Shown: one piece after another, positions 28,635-38,226 of the stretch
Layout: the number at the start of each line of letters is the position of its first letter
Numbering within the stretch: the first letter of the stretch is position 1
Source: Lamprobacter modestohalophilus
GTDB lineage: Bacteria > Pseudomonadota > Gammaproteobacteria > Chromatiales > Chromatiaceae
NCBI RefSeq assembly: GCF_016583905.1
Contig: NZ_NRRY01000019.1
Span: 1-64,000, forward strand
DNA length: 64,000 nt
Reading direction: 5' to 3'
Notes under the pieces: model-generated
Database searches by the model: none
Told to the model about the DNA's origin: nothing
Seen by the model: the letters and a program-made list of their open reading frames with translations, nothing else
Translations under genes and position numbers: made by a program

Positions 28635-28742
28635 ATGATCAAATCGGTCTCCAGCAGTCTGCAGTTTGCCGCACGCTTTGCCCTGGTGGGGCTTGTCGTG
28701 GGCGGCTACGTCGCTTGGTCACCAGCGCACCAGGATCGCTAG
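28635..28742 (+). pseudogene. Short 35-codon membrane-segment ORF, perhaps a truncated HtrA/DegS-like N terminus
   Basis: From the ATG at 28635 the frame encodes MIKSVSSSLQFAARFALVGL and then VVGGYVAWSPAHQDR before a stop. One hydrophobic segment after a basic start resembles the anchor of DegS/AlgW-type proteases. The stop lies inside the 3' end of the convergent antiporter gene. It could be a remnant or a chance frame. Confidence 0.25.
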
Positions 28743-29753
28743 ACCGGCAAGGTAGAACACCAGCACGGCCACGCTCTCGAAACCGATGTTGGCGACACCG
28801 CTGCGCTCGCGGCGGATCAGACCCAACAACAGGATGGCGGTCAGCAATAGGGTCAGACTGATGATGAACAGCGGCTGTTCGCTGATCGCATGGTAGATCG
28901 AGCTTTCACGATAGGCGACATCAGCGAACACCAGGAACAGGACGTCGAAGGTATTGCCGCCGATGATACCGCCGACGGCAAGGGTCAAGGCGCCTTGGCG
29001 CACCGCGGCGATCGCGGTCACCAGCTCCGGCAACGAGGTCGCCACAGCGGTGAACAGGCTGCCGACCAGGGTCTCCGAGAGCCCCGTGTGGCGCACCAGC
29101 GCAATCCCGCTGACGCCAACCACCCAGCCGGCCACCGCAACGATCGCCGCTAAGAGCAAGAAGTGCATCCAGACCCGCCAAGCACTGCGGGTGCTGCGCT
29201 GGGCTTCGGCCGGTATGTCCTCGCGCGTGTTGGCGGTCTGCACTGGTGTCCAACCGGGAGCCTTGTTGGTCGCCGAGGCGAGCTTGAGGCCGAAGACGTA
29301 GAGCACCAGCACCACGACGGAGACTGGATGCACGCCGAAGAACGCGACCTCAGGCGCTGTCGCCGCCAGCAACGGCAGGGCGAGCAAGGCGCAGAGCAGA
29401 GCCCCATTGATCAGGTTGGTGACCGAGGCCGCTGCGTGCTCGAGATTCGCGTCACGGTAGACCACGTCGGCGACGACGAGGAACGCGGTCTGGGCCGCAA
29501 TCCCGCCGACCGCATTGCCCACCGCCAGGTCAGCACGACCGGCGAGCGCCGTTGTGATCGACACCACCGTCCCGGGTAGCGAGGTCGTCGCCCCCAACAG
29601 CACGGCGCCGAACACCGCCTCGCCGAGGCCCGTCAGATCCGACAGCCGGTCGGCGATGGCGGCCAGCCGCGAACCGGCGACGGCAATGACCAGCGCACCA
29701 CACCCAAACAGCAACACCGTCAGGGGAAGCGACAGCTGCTCCGGGCTCACCAC
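28719..29753 (-). CDS. CaCA-family sodium/calcium (cation) antiporter
   Basis: This 344-residue inner-membrane protein has two inverted repeats of about five TM helices each. The alpha motifs are GATTSLPGTVVSI with GNAVGGI in the first half, and ATSLPELVTAIAAV with GGIIGGNTFDVLF in the second. They fit the Na+/Ca2+ exchanger (YrbG/CaCA) family that exchanges Ca2+ or other cations for Na+ or H+. The loop between the halves (about 165-195) is hydrophilic. The ion specificity cannot be read from sequence. It stands alone on the minus strand. Confidence 0.88.
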   Translation of the reverse strand: MVSPEQLSLPLTVLLFGCGALVIAVAGSRLAAIADRLSDLTGLGEAVFGAVLLGATTSLPGTVVSITTALAGRADLAVGNAVGGIAAQTAFLVVADVVYRDANLEHAAASVTNLINGALLCALLALPLLAATAPEVAFFGVHPVSVVVLVLYVFGLKLASATNKAPGWTPVQTANTREDIPAEAQRSTRSAWRVWMHFLLLAAIVAVAGWVVGVSGIALVRHTGLSETLVGSLFTAVATSLPELVTAIAAVRQGALTLAVGGIIGGNTFDVLFLVFADVAYRESSIYHAISEQPLFIISLTLLLTAILLLGLIRRERSGVANIGFESVAVLVFYLAGLAILVRW

Positions 29754-29819
29754 TCACTCACTGGCTGGGACGCCGGCCTATCGGCGCTGGCGAAGGCAAA
29801 CAGGCGCAAGGATGCCTGA

Positions 29820-30311
29820 TCAATAGCTCGGGCCGGGCGTCGCTTCCGCCACACCGGCTTTGGTCCAACCGTTGAAGATCACCGTCTCCAGGCCTTGCGC
29901 AGGGACAGTCACCTCGCGTACGAAGGTCTTCTCGAAGCCGTTCACAGCCACCTCATAACGGCCGGCTGGGAGCTTGGCCATCAACCAAGGGCCGGGGGAA
30001 AAGGCCCGCAAGACGGGCACGCCATCGGGCGTGGTCAGGCTGACCGCGATATCCGCCAGATAGTTGCCCTCGGCAACCGCGAACTCGAGCTTCAGATTGT
30101 AATCGTCATACTCGCGCATCAACGCCTCGCGGGCCGATTCCCCGACGCCACCGCTGACCCAAGGGGTGCCGCGATAGGTGCCTTGATCGATCGGGATCTC
30201 CTCACCGCTCAGCTGGGTTTCCGCGGCAGTTTCCGCAGCGGTCGCCACACCGACGCCGCTCAGACCCAAGGCGATGGACAGGAGCGCGATGCGTTGTAAC
30301 CAGGTGTTCAT
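29820..30311 (-). CDS. Small secreted protein with carboxypeptidase-regulatory-like beta fold
   Basis: The 163-residue protein has a signal peptide (WLQRIALLSIALGLSGVGVATAA). Its mature part, with LADIAVSLTTPDGVPVLRAF and LPAGRYEVAVNGFEKTFVRE, looks like a transthyretin/CarboxypepD_reg-like beta sandwich. The ATG at 30311 is chosen because it begins the signal peptide; the frame is open to 30356. Function is unknown. It precedes the antiporter gene on the same strand with a gap of about 66 bp. Confidence 0.75.
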   Translation of the reverse strand: MNTWLQRIALLSIALGLSGVGVATAAETAAETQLSGEEIPIDQGTYRGTPWVSGGVGESAREALMREYDDYNLKLEFAVAEGNYLADIAVSLTTPDGVPVLRAFSPGPWLMAKLPAGRYEVAVNGFEKTFVREVTVPAQGLETVIFNGWTKAGVAEATPGPSY

Positions 30312-30514
30312 GATCAATCTCCTCAGTGCATGGAAAGGGTATGACACTGAAAGCAACCACCATGCCTACTTCCGAACTCGGCGCGTCTTCCGCGTCCACC
30401 GCCTCCCCGCGCTTTGCACCCTTCCCTTTCCTCGGTCTCCCAGCGCTTGGCCCGCGCGTTGATGCGGGGCATTTCAACCAAGCGCGGGGCATTTGATGTC
30501 TGTGGACAACGGCT

Positions 30515-31945
<1,431 letters not shown>

Positions 31946-32036
31946 CAGTGAATCCTTTGCATGCTGCGCGTTGACCAGGGTGCTTGTTCGCCATTATTCC
32001 TGTTCTCCGTTCCTGTTCTCCATCGCGAATCGTCGA

Positions 32037-32465
32037 TCAAGACTCACCGCGAACGCGCTGATTCCATTCCAACTCGGGACCGGCGCTGGACGCGGCTTCA
32101 GCGGCTTCCAACAGCCCGATCAGGTCGATGACACCCACCAGTCGTGGTCCCGACTCGATCACAAAGAGCGTATTCACGCGCTTGGACAGCATTAAACGCC
32201 GCGCGTCGTCGAGCCGGGTCTCGGGGCCACAGCTGACCGGCTCGCCGCGCATTAAGTGACGGACGAGTGCGCGCGTCGGATCAAGCTCCCCGTTGATGGC
32301 CCGCGCAGCGACATCCAGCGAGTCGAGGACACCGATCAAGCGACCTTGGTCAACCACCGCCAAGCTACAGTATCCCGTCTCGCCGAATCGGCTCGCCGCT
32401 GCGGCCAGTGTGCATTCCGGGTCGACCACCGGAAAGTCAGTGCGCATGGCGTTGATCAGTGTCAT
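32037..32465 (-). CDS. CBS-domain-pair protein
   Basis: The 142-residue protein consists of two CBS motifs: MRTDFPVVDPECTLAAAASRF to VLDSLDVAARAI, and HLMRGEPVSCGPETRLDDARRLM to VGVIDLIGLLEAAE. Such proteins bind adenine nucleotides and regulate partner proteins. The ATG at 32465 has a GGGAG site about 8 bp upstream; the frame extends to 32525. It lies upstream of the sigma-54 regulator gene on the same strand, 91 bp away. Confidence 0.82.
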   Translation of the reverse strand: MTLINAMRTDFPVVDPECTLAAAASRFGETGYCSLAVVDQGRLIGVLDSLDVAARAINGELDPTRALVRHLMRGEPVSCGPETRLDDARRLMLSKRVNTLFVIESGPRLVGVIDLIGLLEAAEAASSAGPELEWNQRVRGES

Positions 32466-32818
32466 CAAGAAGCTCCCGGTCGATGCAGGTGTTGCCGTCG
32501 ATAAGATGCAACTTCGATGCCGCACTCGGGCACTGAGTCATAGCGCCAGGTGGAGCGCGCCAGGCGCCTCACCTGTCTGCACAATCGGCTGATATCAACC
32601 GTAGGCTGGTTGAAATGACCCATCGTGGTTCGAGCCCTGGGTACCTTGCCACCCTTGCTGCCAGGGTTGCAAATTCGCTTGCATGCTGATTGAGCACATC
32701 GGTCACTCGCCGATGCTCGGCAGCGGCACGCCAGCCGGAAACCAAGAACAGACAGGCATGCAAGTTGCGTCGGCGAAGGCTGTGATCTATCGATGAATTA
32801 CTGGCAGAGGATACTGAG
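32466..32818. other. Divergent intergenic region between the CBS gene and the RND operon
   Basis: I see no convincing gene. A minus-strand frame across it includes a segment like NQHASEFATLAARVARYPGL but has no recognisable domain and continues antisense through the RND adaptor gene. The promoters of the CBS gene and of the RND operon should lie here. Confidence 0.5.
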
Positions 32819-34057
32819 GTGCCAAATTTTAAAGGGGGCTTACTCATCCTGCTGGGCCTATTACTCGCGGTCATCCTAGCCCTTGGATGGTGGAACCGAG
32901 CGGCCCTCCTCGCGTTGATCGAGGCGCCTGCGTCAACAGAGACAGCGCAGCAGCAACCCGCGCCAGTGGTCAAGGTCGCTGCCGTTGAGCAAGCCGAGAT
33001 CGAAGCGCGCATCCAGGCAACCGGCACCCTTAAAGCAGCCGAGACAATCACCATCACCGCCCGCTCACGCGGCCGCGTCGAGACGGTGCACTTCGAAGAA
33101 GGCAGCGAGGTCAGCAAGCATCAGGCGCTGGTCCTGCTCGAGCGCAAGCGCGCACAGGCGGCTGTACGCGAGGCCGCCGCGCGCGTCGCGCAGACGGCGC
33201 GGCAGTTGGAGCGGTTTGAAACGCTTGATGCCGATGCCTTCGTCTCCGAGACCGAGTTCGAGGAGGCGCGAGCGACCGCCAGCGAGGCGCGCGCGGCATT
33301 GCGAGTCAGCAGCGAAGACCTCGCCGACCGGGTCATCGAGGCGCCGTTCAACGGGCTGATCGGGCGCAGGCTCATCAGCCCCGGCGCGCTGCTCGAGCCC
33401 GGCATGGCCATCGCATCGCTCAGCCGCACCGCGCCCTTGGACCTGCTGCTCGACGTGCCCGGCAAGGAGCTGGCGAAGATCGAGACCGGACAGCAGGTCA
33501 TCGCCACCACTCCTGCCTACCCGCAGCAGCGCTTCGAGGGCCGGGTCACCTTTGTCTCACCCGAGGTCGCTGAAGACACCCGAACCCTGGCACTCGAGGC
33601 CAGCTTCGACAACGCCGATCATCAGCTCAAGCCGGGCCTGTTCATGACCGCCGAGCTGGTCACCGACCGCCGCGAGATCCTCCGGGTGCCGGAGGCCGCG
33701 GTGATTGCCGAGGGGCCGTCGGAGCATCTCTTCATCGTCGACACCAAGGACGCCGCAGAGATATCGACAGACGCCGCGAGACAGGGCTCCGAACCATCAC
33801 GCTCGTCGGAGGGTGAGACCTCCGAGCAGGACCAGGACGGCACTCAGCCGCAGCCTGAGACGCAAGAGAACGGACCCGCCAAGGATGGCCCCACCAGCCA
33901 GGCGCGCGTGCGGCGGCAGCCGGTGCAGACCGGCATTCGCCGAGACGGCTGGGTGGAGATCACCAGCGGCGTCAGCGCGGATGAGCGGGTGGTCGTCGCG
34001 GGCCTGCAGCGTCTGCGCGATGGCATTGCCGTTCAAATCAACGGTGACAGCCCGTGA
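32819..34057 (+). CDS. RND efflux pump periplasmic adaptor (HlyD/AcrA family)
   Basis: The 412-residue protein begins with a membrane anchor (LLILLGLLLAVILALGWW) and has the barrel-sandwich and lipoyl halves (VKVAAVEQAEIEARIQATGT, APFNGLIGRRLISPGALLEPG), a coiled-coil hairpin (about 100-155) and a beta-barrel domain. A hydrophilic Ser/Glu/Gln-rich stretch (about 315-365) interrupts the membrane-proximal domain. Start is GTG at 32819. It overlaps the permease gene by 4 bp (GTGA). No outer-membrane factor gene follows, so TolC or similar would come from elsewhere. Confidence 0.92.
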   Translation: MPNFKGGLLILLGLLLAVILALGWWNRAALLALIEAPASTETAQQQPAPVVKVAAVEQAEIEARIQATGTLKAAETITITARSRGRVETVHFEEGSEVSKHQALVLLERKRAQAAVREAAARVAQTARQLERFETLDADAFVSETEFEEARATASEARAALRVSSEDLADRVIEAPFNGLIGRRLISPGALLEPGMAIASLSRTAPLDLLLDVPGKELAKIETGQQVIATTPAYPQQRFEGRVTFVSPEVAEDTRTLALEASFDNADHQLKPGLFMTAELVTDRREILRVPEAAVIAEGPSEHLFIVDTKDAAEISTDAARQGSEPSRSSEGETSEQDQDGTQPQPETQENGPAKDGPTSQARVRRQPVQTGIRRDGWVEITSGVSADERVVVAGLQRLRDGIAVQINGDSP

Positions 34058-37000
34058 AGCTCACCACCCTCGCCGTCACCCGGCCGGTGGTCGCGACCGT
34101 CGTGTCACTGCTGGTCATCGTCATCGGGCTCGCCGCCGTGCTCAATCTGCCGGTGCGCGAATACCCAGACGTCGATGACCCCACCATCACCGCGACCGTG
34201 ATCTACCCTGGCGCTGCCGCCGAGGTGGTCGAGCGCGAGATCACCGAGCCGATCGAGGAGGCGGTGAGCGGCATCGACGGCGTGCGCCAGATCCGCGCCA
34301 GCTCGCGCGACGGGCGTGCGCGCATCGAGGTCGAGTTCTCGCTCAATCGCGATCTGGATCTTGCCGCGGCCGACGTCCGCGATCGCATCTCGACCGTGCG
34401 CAATGAACTGCCGGACGAGGCCGAGGACCCCGAGATCAGCCAGCAATCGCTGCAGGCCCAGGTGGTGATGTGGGTCACGCTCACCAGTGATGAGCTGGAC
34501 CGGCTCGCACTCTCCGATCTCGCCGACCGGGTGCTGGTCGATCAGCTCTCGACCGTGCCCGGCGTCGCCCAAGTCCTGTTCGGTGGCGAGCGCCGCTATG
34601 CGATGCGCATCCATCTGGATCTGCAGCGCCTAGCCGCCCATCAGCTCACCGTACTGGATGTCGAGCAGGCCTTGCGCGCCCGCAATCTCGAGCTACCGGC
34701 CGGGCGGCTGATCAGCGACACCCGCGAGCTGACACTGCGCACCATGACCGAGCTGGAGCGCCCACAGGCCTACCGCGACCTGATCATCGCCGCGCGCGAT
34801 GGCGCCGAGATCCGCCTCGCCGAGGTCGCCGAGATCGAGTACGGCCCGGAGAGCTACCGCACCGCAGTGCGGCTCAACGGCAAGGACGCGATCGGCCTGG
34901 GCGTCGTGCGCCAGTCGGGATCGAATCTGGTTGCCATCTCGGCCGAGGTCCGCGCCGAGCTCGAGGCCCTCTCCGCGCGCATTCCCGACAGTGTCTCGGT
35001 CAACATCCCCTACGATGCCGCCACCTTCGTCGAGGCCTCGATCCGCCAGATCCTGAATACCCTCTTGCTGACCATCGCCCTGGTCATTTTAGTGGTCTTC
35101 GTCGCGCTCGGCTCCTGGCGGGCGACACTGGTGCCGGCGGCGACCATTCCGGCCTCGGTCATCGGCGCCTTCATCCTGCTCTGGGCACTGGGCTACTCGA
35201 TCAATGTCCTGACCCTGCTGGCGTTGATCCTGGCCATCGGCATGCTGGTCGATGATGCGATCGTCGTCGGCGAGAACGTGTTTCGCTTCTCCGAGCAAGG
35301 CAAGCCGCGGTTATTAGCGGCCGACCTCGGCGCCGGCGAGGTCGCGTTCGCGGTCATCGCCACGACGGTGGTGCTGCTTGCGGTGATCACCCCGCTGGCC
35401 TTCCTCACCGGCGATTCGGGTCGCTTGTTTAGTGAGTTTGCGGCCGGGCTCGGCGGCGCGCTCGGCCTCTCGAGCCTGATCGCGCTGACCATCGGGGTGA
35501 CCGTCGCCTCGAAGCTGATCGACGCCGAGCGCATCGAGGCCAGCCCGCTGCGCCGGCGCGTCGGTGGCCTGTTCGAGTCCCTGAGCCGAGGCTATCTGCG
35601 CCTGCTCAAGGGCGTGCTGGCGGCGCGTTGGCTGGTGGTGATCTTAGCGCTGCTGCTGCTCGCTGCCACCGTCTGGCTCTATCGCGAGCTGCCGCGTGAG
35701 CTCTCGCCCCGCGAGGATCGCGGCGCCGTCTTCATCCCGGTCGCCGCCCCGGAGGGCACGACGCTCGATGCCATGGTCGCGATCCTCGAGCGGATCGAAG
35801 CGGTGCTGCTGCCATTGACCGACGACGACGGCTCTGGAGAAAGCGGCCCCGCCGAACATGTGATCTCGTTGGTCGCGCCACGCAGTGCTGGCCAGGGCCC
35901 GGTCAACAGCGGCATCGTCATCCTCAAGCTCAAGCCTTGGAGCCAACGTGAGCAGAGCCAGTTTGCCGTGACGCGCCAACTGCTGCCCAAGCTGGCCGGG
36001 ATCACCGGCGCTCAGGCGTTTGCGGTCAATCCGCCCAGCCTGGGGGGCGAAGGCTTCCAGCAACCGGTGCAGATGGCCATTACGGGTCCCAACCTCGAGG
36101 AAGCGCATCGCTTGGCGCAGGAGGTCTTGAAAGAGGCGCGCCAGGTTCCGGGCATTGCCCAGGCGCGCCTCGACTTCCAGCCCACCAATCCGCAGCTGCG
36201 CATCCAGGTCGACCGCGACCGCGCCGCGGCACTCGGCATCTCGCCGGCCGATATTGGACGCACGCTGCAGATCCTGATGGGCGGCGAGGACATCACCGAT
36301 TTCTCGATCGCCGCCGAGACCTACGAGGTGATGGTGCGCGCACGGCGCGCGGACAGGATGTCGCCGGACGACCTCGGCGAGGTCTATGTGCGCACCGAGG
36401 ACGGCTCGCTGGTGGCCTTGTCCGGGCTCATCGAGACCGAGCTGGTCGGCCGCGCGGCCGAGCGCCTGCGGGTCGATCGGCTGCCGGCGGTCACGCTCCA
36501 GGGCTCGCTCGCTGGCGGCGCGGCGCTCGGCGACGTGCTCGACGAGCTCGCCAAGCGTGCCCGTCCACTGCTGCCCGATGATGTCCAGATCAAATGGCTC
36601 GGCGTGAGTCAGGACTATCAACGCTCCGGTCGCGCCTTTCAGCTCGCCTTCCTACTCGCGCTGACCATCGTGTTCTTGGTGCTGGCGGCGCAGTTCGAGA
36701 GCTTCATCCAGCCAATCGTGTTACTTGCCGGTGTGCCACTGGCGTTATTCGGGGCCTTGCTGGCCCTGCTCATCGCCGGCAGCTCGATCAACCTCTATAG
36801 CCAGATCGGCTTCATCCTGGTGGTCGGCATCATGGCCAAGAACGCGATCCTGCTGGTCGAGTTCGTTAATCAGCTGCGCGATCGTGGTGAAGACCTGCGC
36901 CCCGCGCTCGAAGGCGCCGCGCGCATCCGCTTCCGGCCGATCCTGATGACCTCGATCGCGACCCTGTTCGGCGCCCTGCCCCTGGCGTTGGCCTTCGGTC

Positions 37001-37200
37001 CCGGCGCCGAAACGCGGCGCATCATCGGGCTGGCGATCCTCGGCGGTGTGCTGGCCGCCACGCTGCTGACGCTGTTCCTGGTGCCGGTGCTCTATCTGAT
37101 CCTCGCCAAACGGACCTCTGCCCGCTCCGCGCTCGCCGATACGCTTGCCAAGCAGCATGCTGAGGCGAAGACGGGGCCAGCAACCTCAACGACCCGCTAA
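34054..37200 (+). CDS. RND-family efflux permease (AcrB/MexF-type)
   Basis: The 1048-residue permease has the usual 12 TM helices with two large periplasmic loops. It opens MKLTTLAVTRPVVATVVSLL, has REYPDVDDPTITATVIYPGA and, in TM4, LILAIGMLVDDAIVVGENV, which carries the proton-relay Asp pair. The second half has VGIMAKNAILLVEF with the relay Lys, and GARIRFRPILMTS. It uses the proton gradient to drive export through the adaptor encoded upstream. The substrate, drug or lipid-like, is unknown. Confidence 0.95.
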   Translation: MKLTTLAVTRPVVATVVSLLVIVIGLAAVLNLPVREYPDVDDPTITATVIYPGAAAEVVEREITEPIEEAVSGIDGVRQIRASSRDGRARIEVEFSLNRDLDLAAADVRDRISTVRNELPDEAEDPEISQQSLQAQVVMWVTLTSDELDRLALSDLADRVLVDQLSTVPGVAQVLFGGERRYAMRIHLDLQRLAAHQLTVLDVEQALRARNLELPAGRLISDTRELTLRTMTELERPQAYRDLIIAARDGAEIRLAEVAEIEYGPESYRTAVRLNGKDAIGLGVVRQSGSNLVAISAEVRAELEALSARIPDSVSVNIPYDAATFVEASIRQILNTLLLTIALVILVVFVALGSWRATLVPAATIPASVIGAFILLWALGYSINVLTLLALILAIGMLVDDAIVVGENVFRFSEQGKPRLLAADLGAGEVAFAVIATTVVLLAVITPLAFLTGDSGRLFSEFAAGLGGALGLSSLIALTIGVTVASKLIDAERIEASPLRRRVGGLFESLSRGYLRLLKGVLAARWLVVILALLLLAATVWLYRELPRELSPREDRGAVFIPVAAPEGTTLDAMVAILERIEAVLLPLTDDDGSGESGPAEHVISLVAPRSAGQGPVNSGIVILKLKPWSQREQSQFAVTRQLLPKLAGITGAQAFAVNPPSLGGEGFQQPVQMAITGPNLEEAHRLAQEVLKEARQVPGIAQARLDFQPTNPQLRIQVDRDRAAALGISPADIGRTLQILMGGEDITDFSIAAETYEVMVRARRADRMSPDDLGEVYVRTEDGSLVALSGLIETELVGRAAERLRVDRLPAVTLQGSLAGGAALGDVLDELAKRARPLLPDDVQIKWLGVSQDYQRSGRAFQLAFLLALTIVFLVLAAQFESFIQPIVLLAGVPLALFGALLALLIAGSSINLYSQIGFILVVGIMAKNAILLVEFVNQLRDRGEDLRPALEGAARIRFRPILMTSIATLFGALPLALAFGPGAETRRIIGLAILGGVLAATLLTLFLVPVLYLILAKRTSARSALADTLAKQHAEAKTGPATSTTR

Positions 37201-37524
37201 GACGCGCGCGTGGCAGATCAACCGGGAGCTGGGTCAGCATGAGTGAACGGATCAAGAAGCGTATCTTGCTCTGGGCCGAGTATGCACGGCAGGTCTCGAG
37301 ACCGACAGGCTGTCCGCTTTGATGTCGCACTGTTGAGGCCGCACTGCAGAATCTTAAGGCCAGGCCGCAGAATCGGCTTCATAGTTGCATCACAGCATGC
37401 GTCCGGCGATGGCTCAGACGGACGATGGCTCCCACTGAGCCAGTCAGCGCGGCCAGTCCGCGCGGCCAGTCAGTGCGGCAACCTCAGCCGGTCAGCCTCA
37501 ACCCAACCAACGATGGAGACAGCC
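37201..37524. other. Intergenic region between the RND operon and the EF-hand gene
   Basis: No gene is supported, although the EF-hand frame is open back to 37243. Around 37430-37490 there are short direct repeats of GCGGCCAGTC type. Confidence 0.5.
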
Positions 37525-38211
37525 ATGAGATTCACCACAGCCACCACTCTCAGCTTGACCTTGACCTCGGCGCTGAGCCTGTCCGCGCTCGCCCCAGTGC
37601 TTGCCCAGGACGGCGCACCACCGGGAGCCGGCATGCGCGATCCGATGAGATTCACCGAGCTCGACCGCAACGATGACGGCATCGTGACCGAAGAGGAATT
37701 CGACCAGGCGCGCTCCGAACGCCGGGCAGCCCGCTCCGAGGCCGGCGCGCCGATGCGCGGAATCACCAATGCGCCCGAGTTCAGCGACATCGACCAGGAC
37801 GGCGATGGCCAGCTCACAGTCGAGGAGTTTGCAGACTTTCGAGCCCAACGCATGGGCAGCCGCGGCGGCATGGGGCCAGGCGCTGGTATGGGCGCGGGCG
37901 GCATGGGCGGTACCGGACAGGGACGCGGGATGGGACCAGGACAGGGAATGGGGCCTGGCATGGGCCGGATGGGCGGTCAGATGCCGACGTTCGCATCCTT
38001 CGATGCCGATGGCGACGGCATGCTCAGCAAGGATGAATTCGAGACAGGCCGGGCCGAGCGCATCAAAGAACGCTCGCAACAGGGCTATCAGATGCGCAAC
38101 CTCGCCAACGCACCCTCCTTTGAAGACGTCGATCAAAATGGCGACGGCCAGATCGACAAGGAGGAGTTCGAGAGCGCCCAAATGCAGCAACGCAAGATGA
38201 TGCAGCCCTAA
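37525..38211 (+). CDS. Secreted four-EF-hand calcium-binding protein
   Basis: After a signal peptide (TTATTLSLTLTSALSLSALAPVLA) the 228-residue protein carries four canonical EF-hand loops: DRNDDGIVTEEEF, DQDGDGQLTVEEF, DADGDGMLSKDEF and DQNGDGQIDKEEF. A Gly/Met-rich linker (about 117-153) separates the two pairs. It probably binds Ca2+ in the periplasm or outside. The ATG at 37525 is preferred because GGAGA lies 5 bp upstream; 37513 is an in-frame alternative. Confidence 0.88.
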   Translation: MRFTTATTLSLTLTSALSLSALAPVLAQDGAPPGAGMRDPMRFTELDRNDDGIVTEEEFDQARSERRAARSEAGAPMRGITNAPEFSDIDQDGDGQLTVEEFADFRAQRMGSRGGMGPGAGMGAGGMGGTGQGRGMGPGQGMGPGMGRMGGQMPTFASFDADGDGMLSKDEFETGRAERIKERSQQGYQMRNLANAPSFEDVDQNGDGQIDKEEFESAQMQQRKMMQP

Positions 38212-38226
38212 GACGCGATCGCTGAG

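Larger units (their letters stand above)
28266..28718. other. Gene-fragment graveyard after glutamate decarboxylase
   Basis: No intact gene. In order it holds a possible receiver-domain fragment, a 29-bp MIF scrap, a 171-bp MscS fragment and a short membrane ORF. It marks the right end of the rearranged duplication. Confidence 0.75.
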
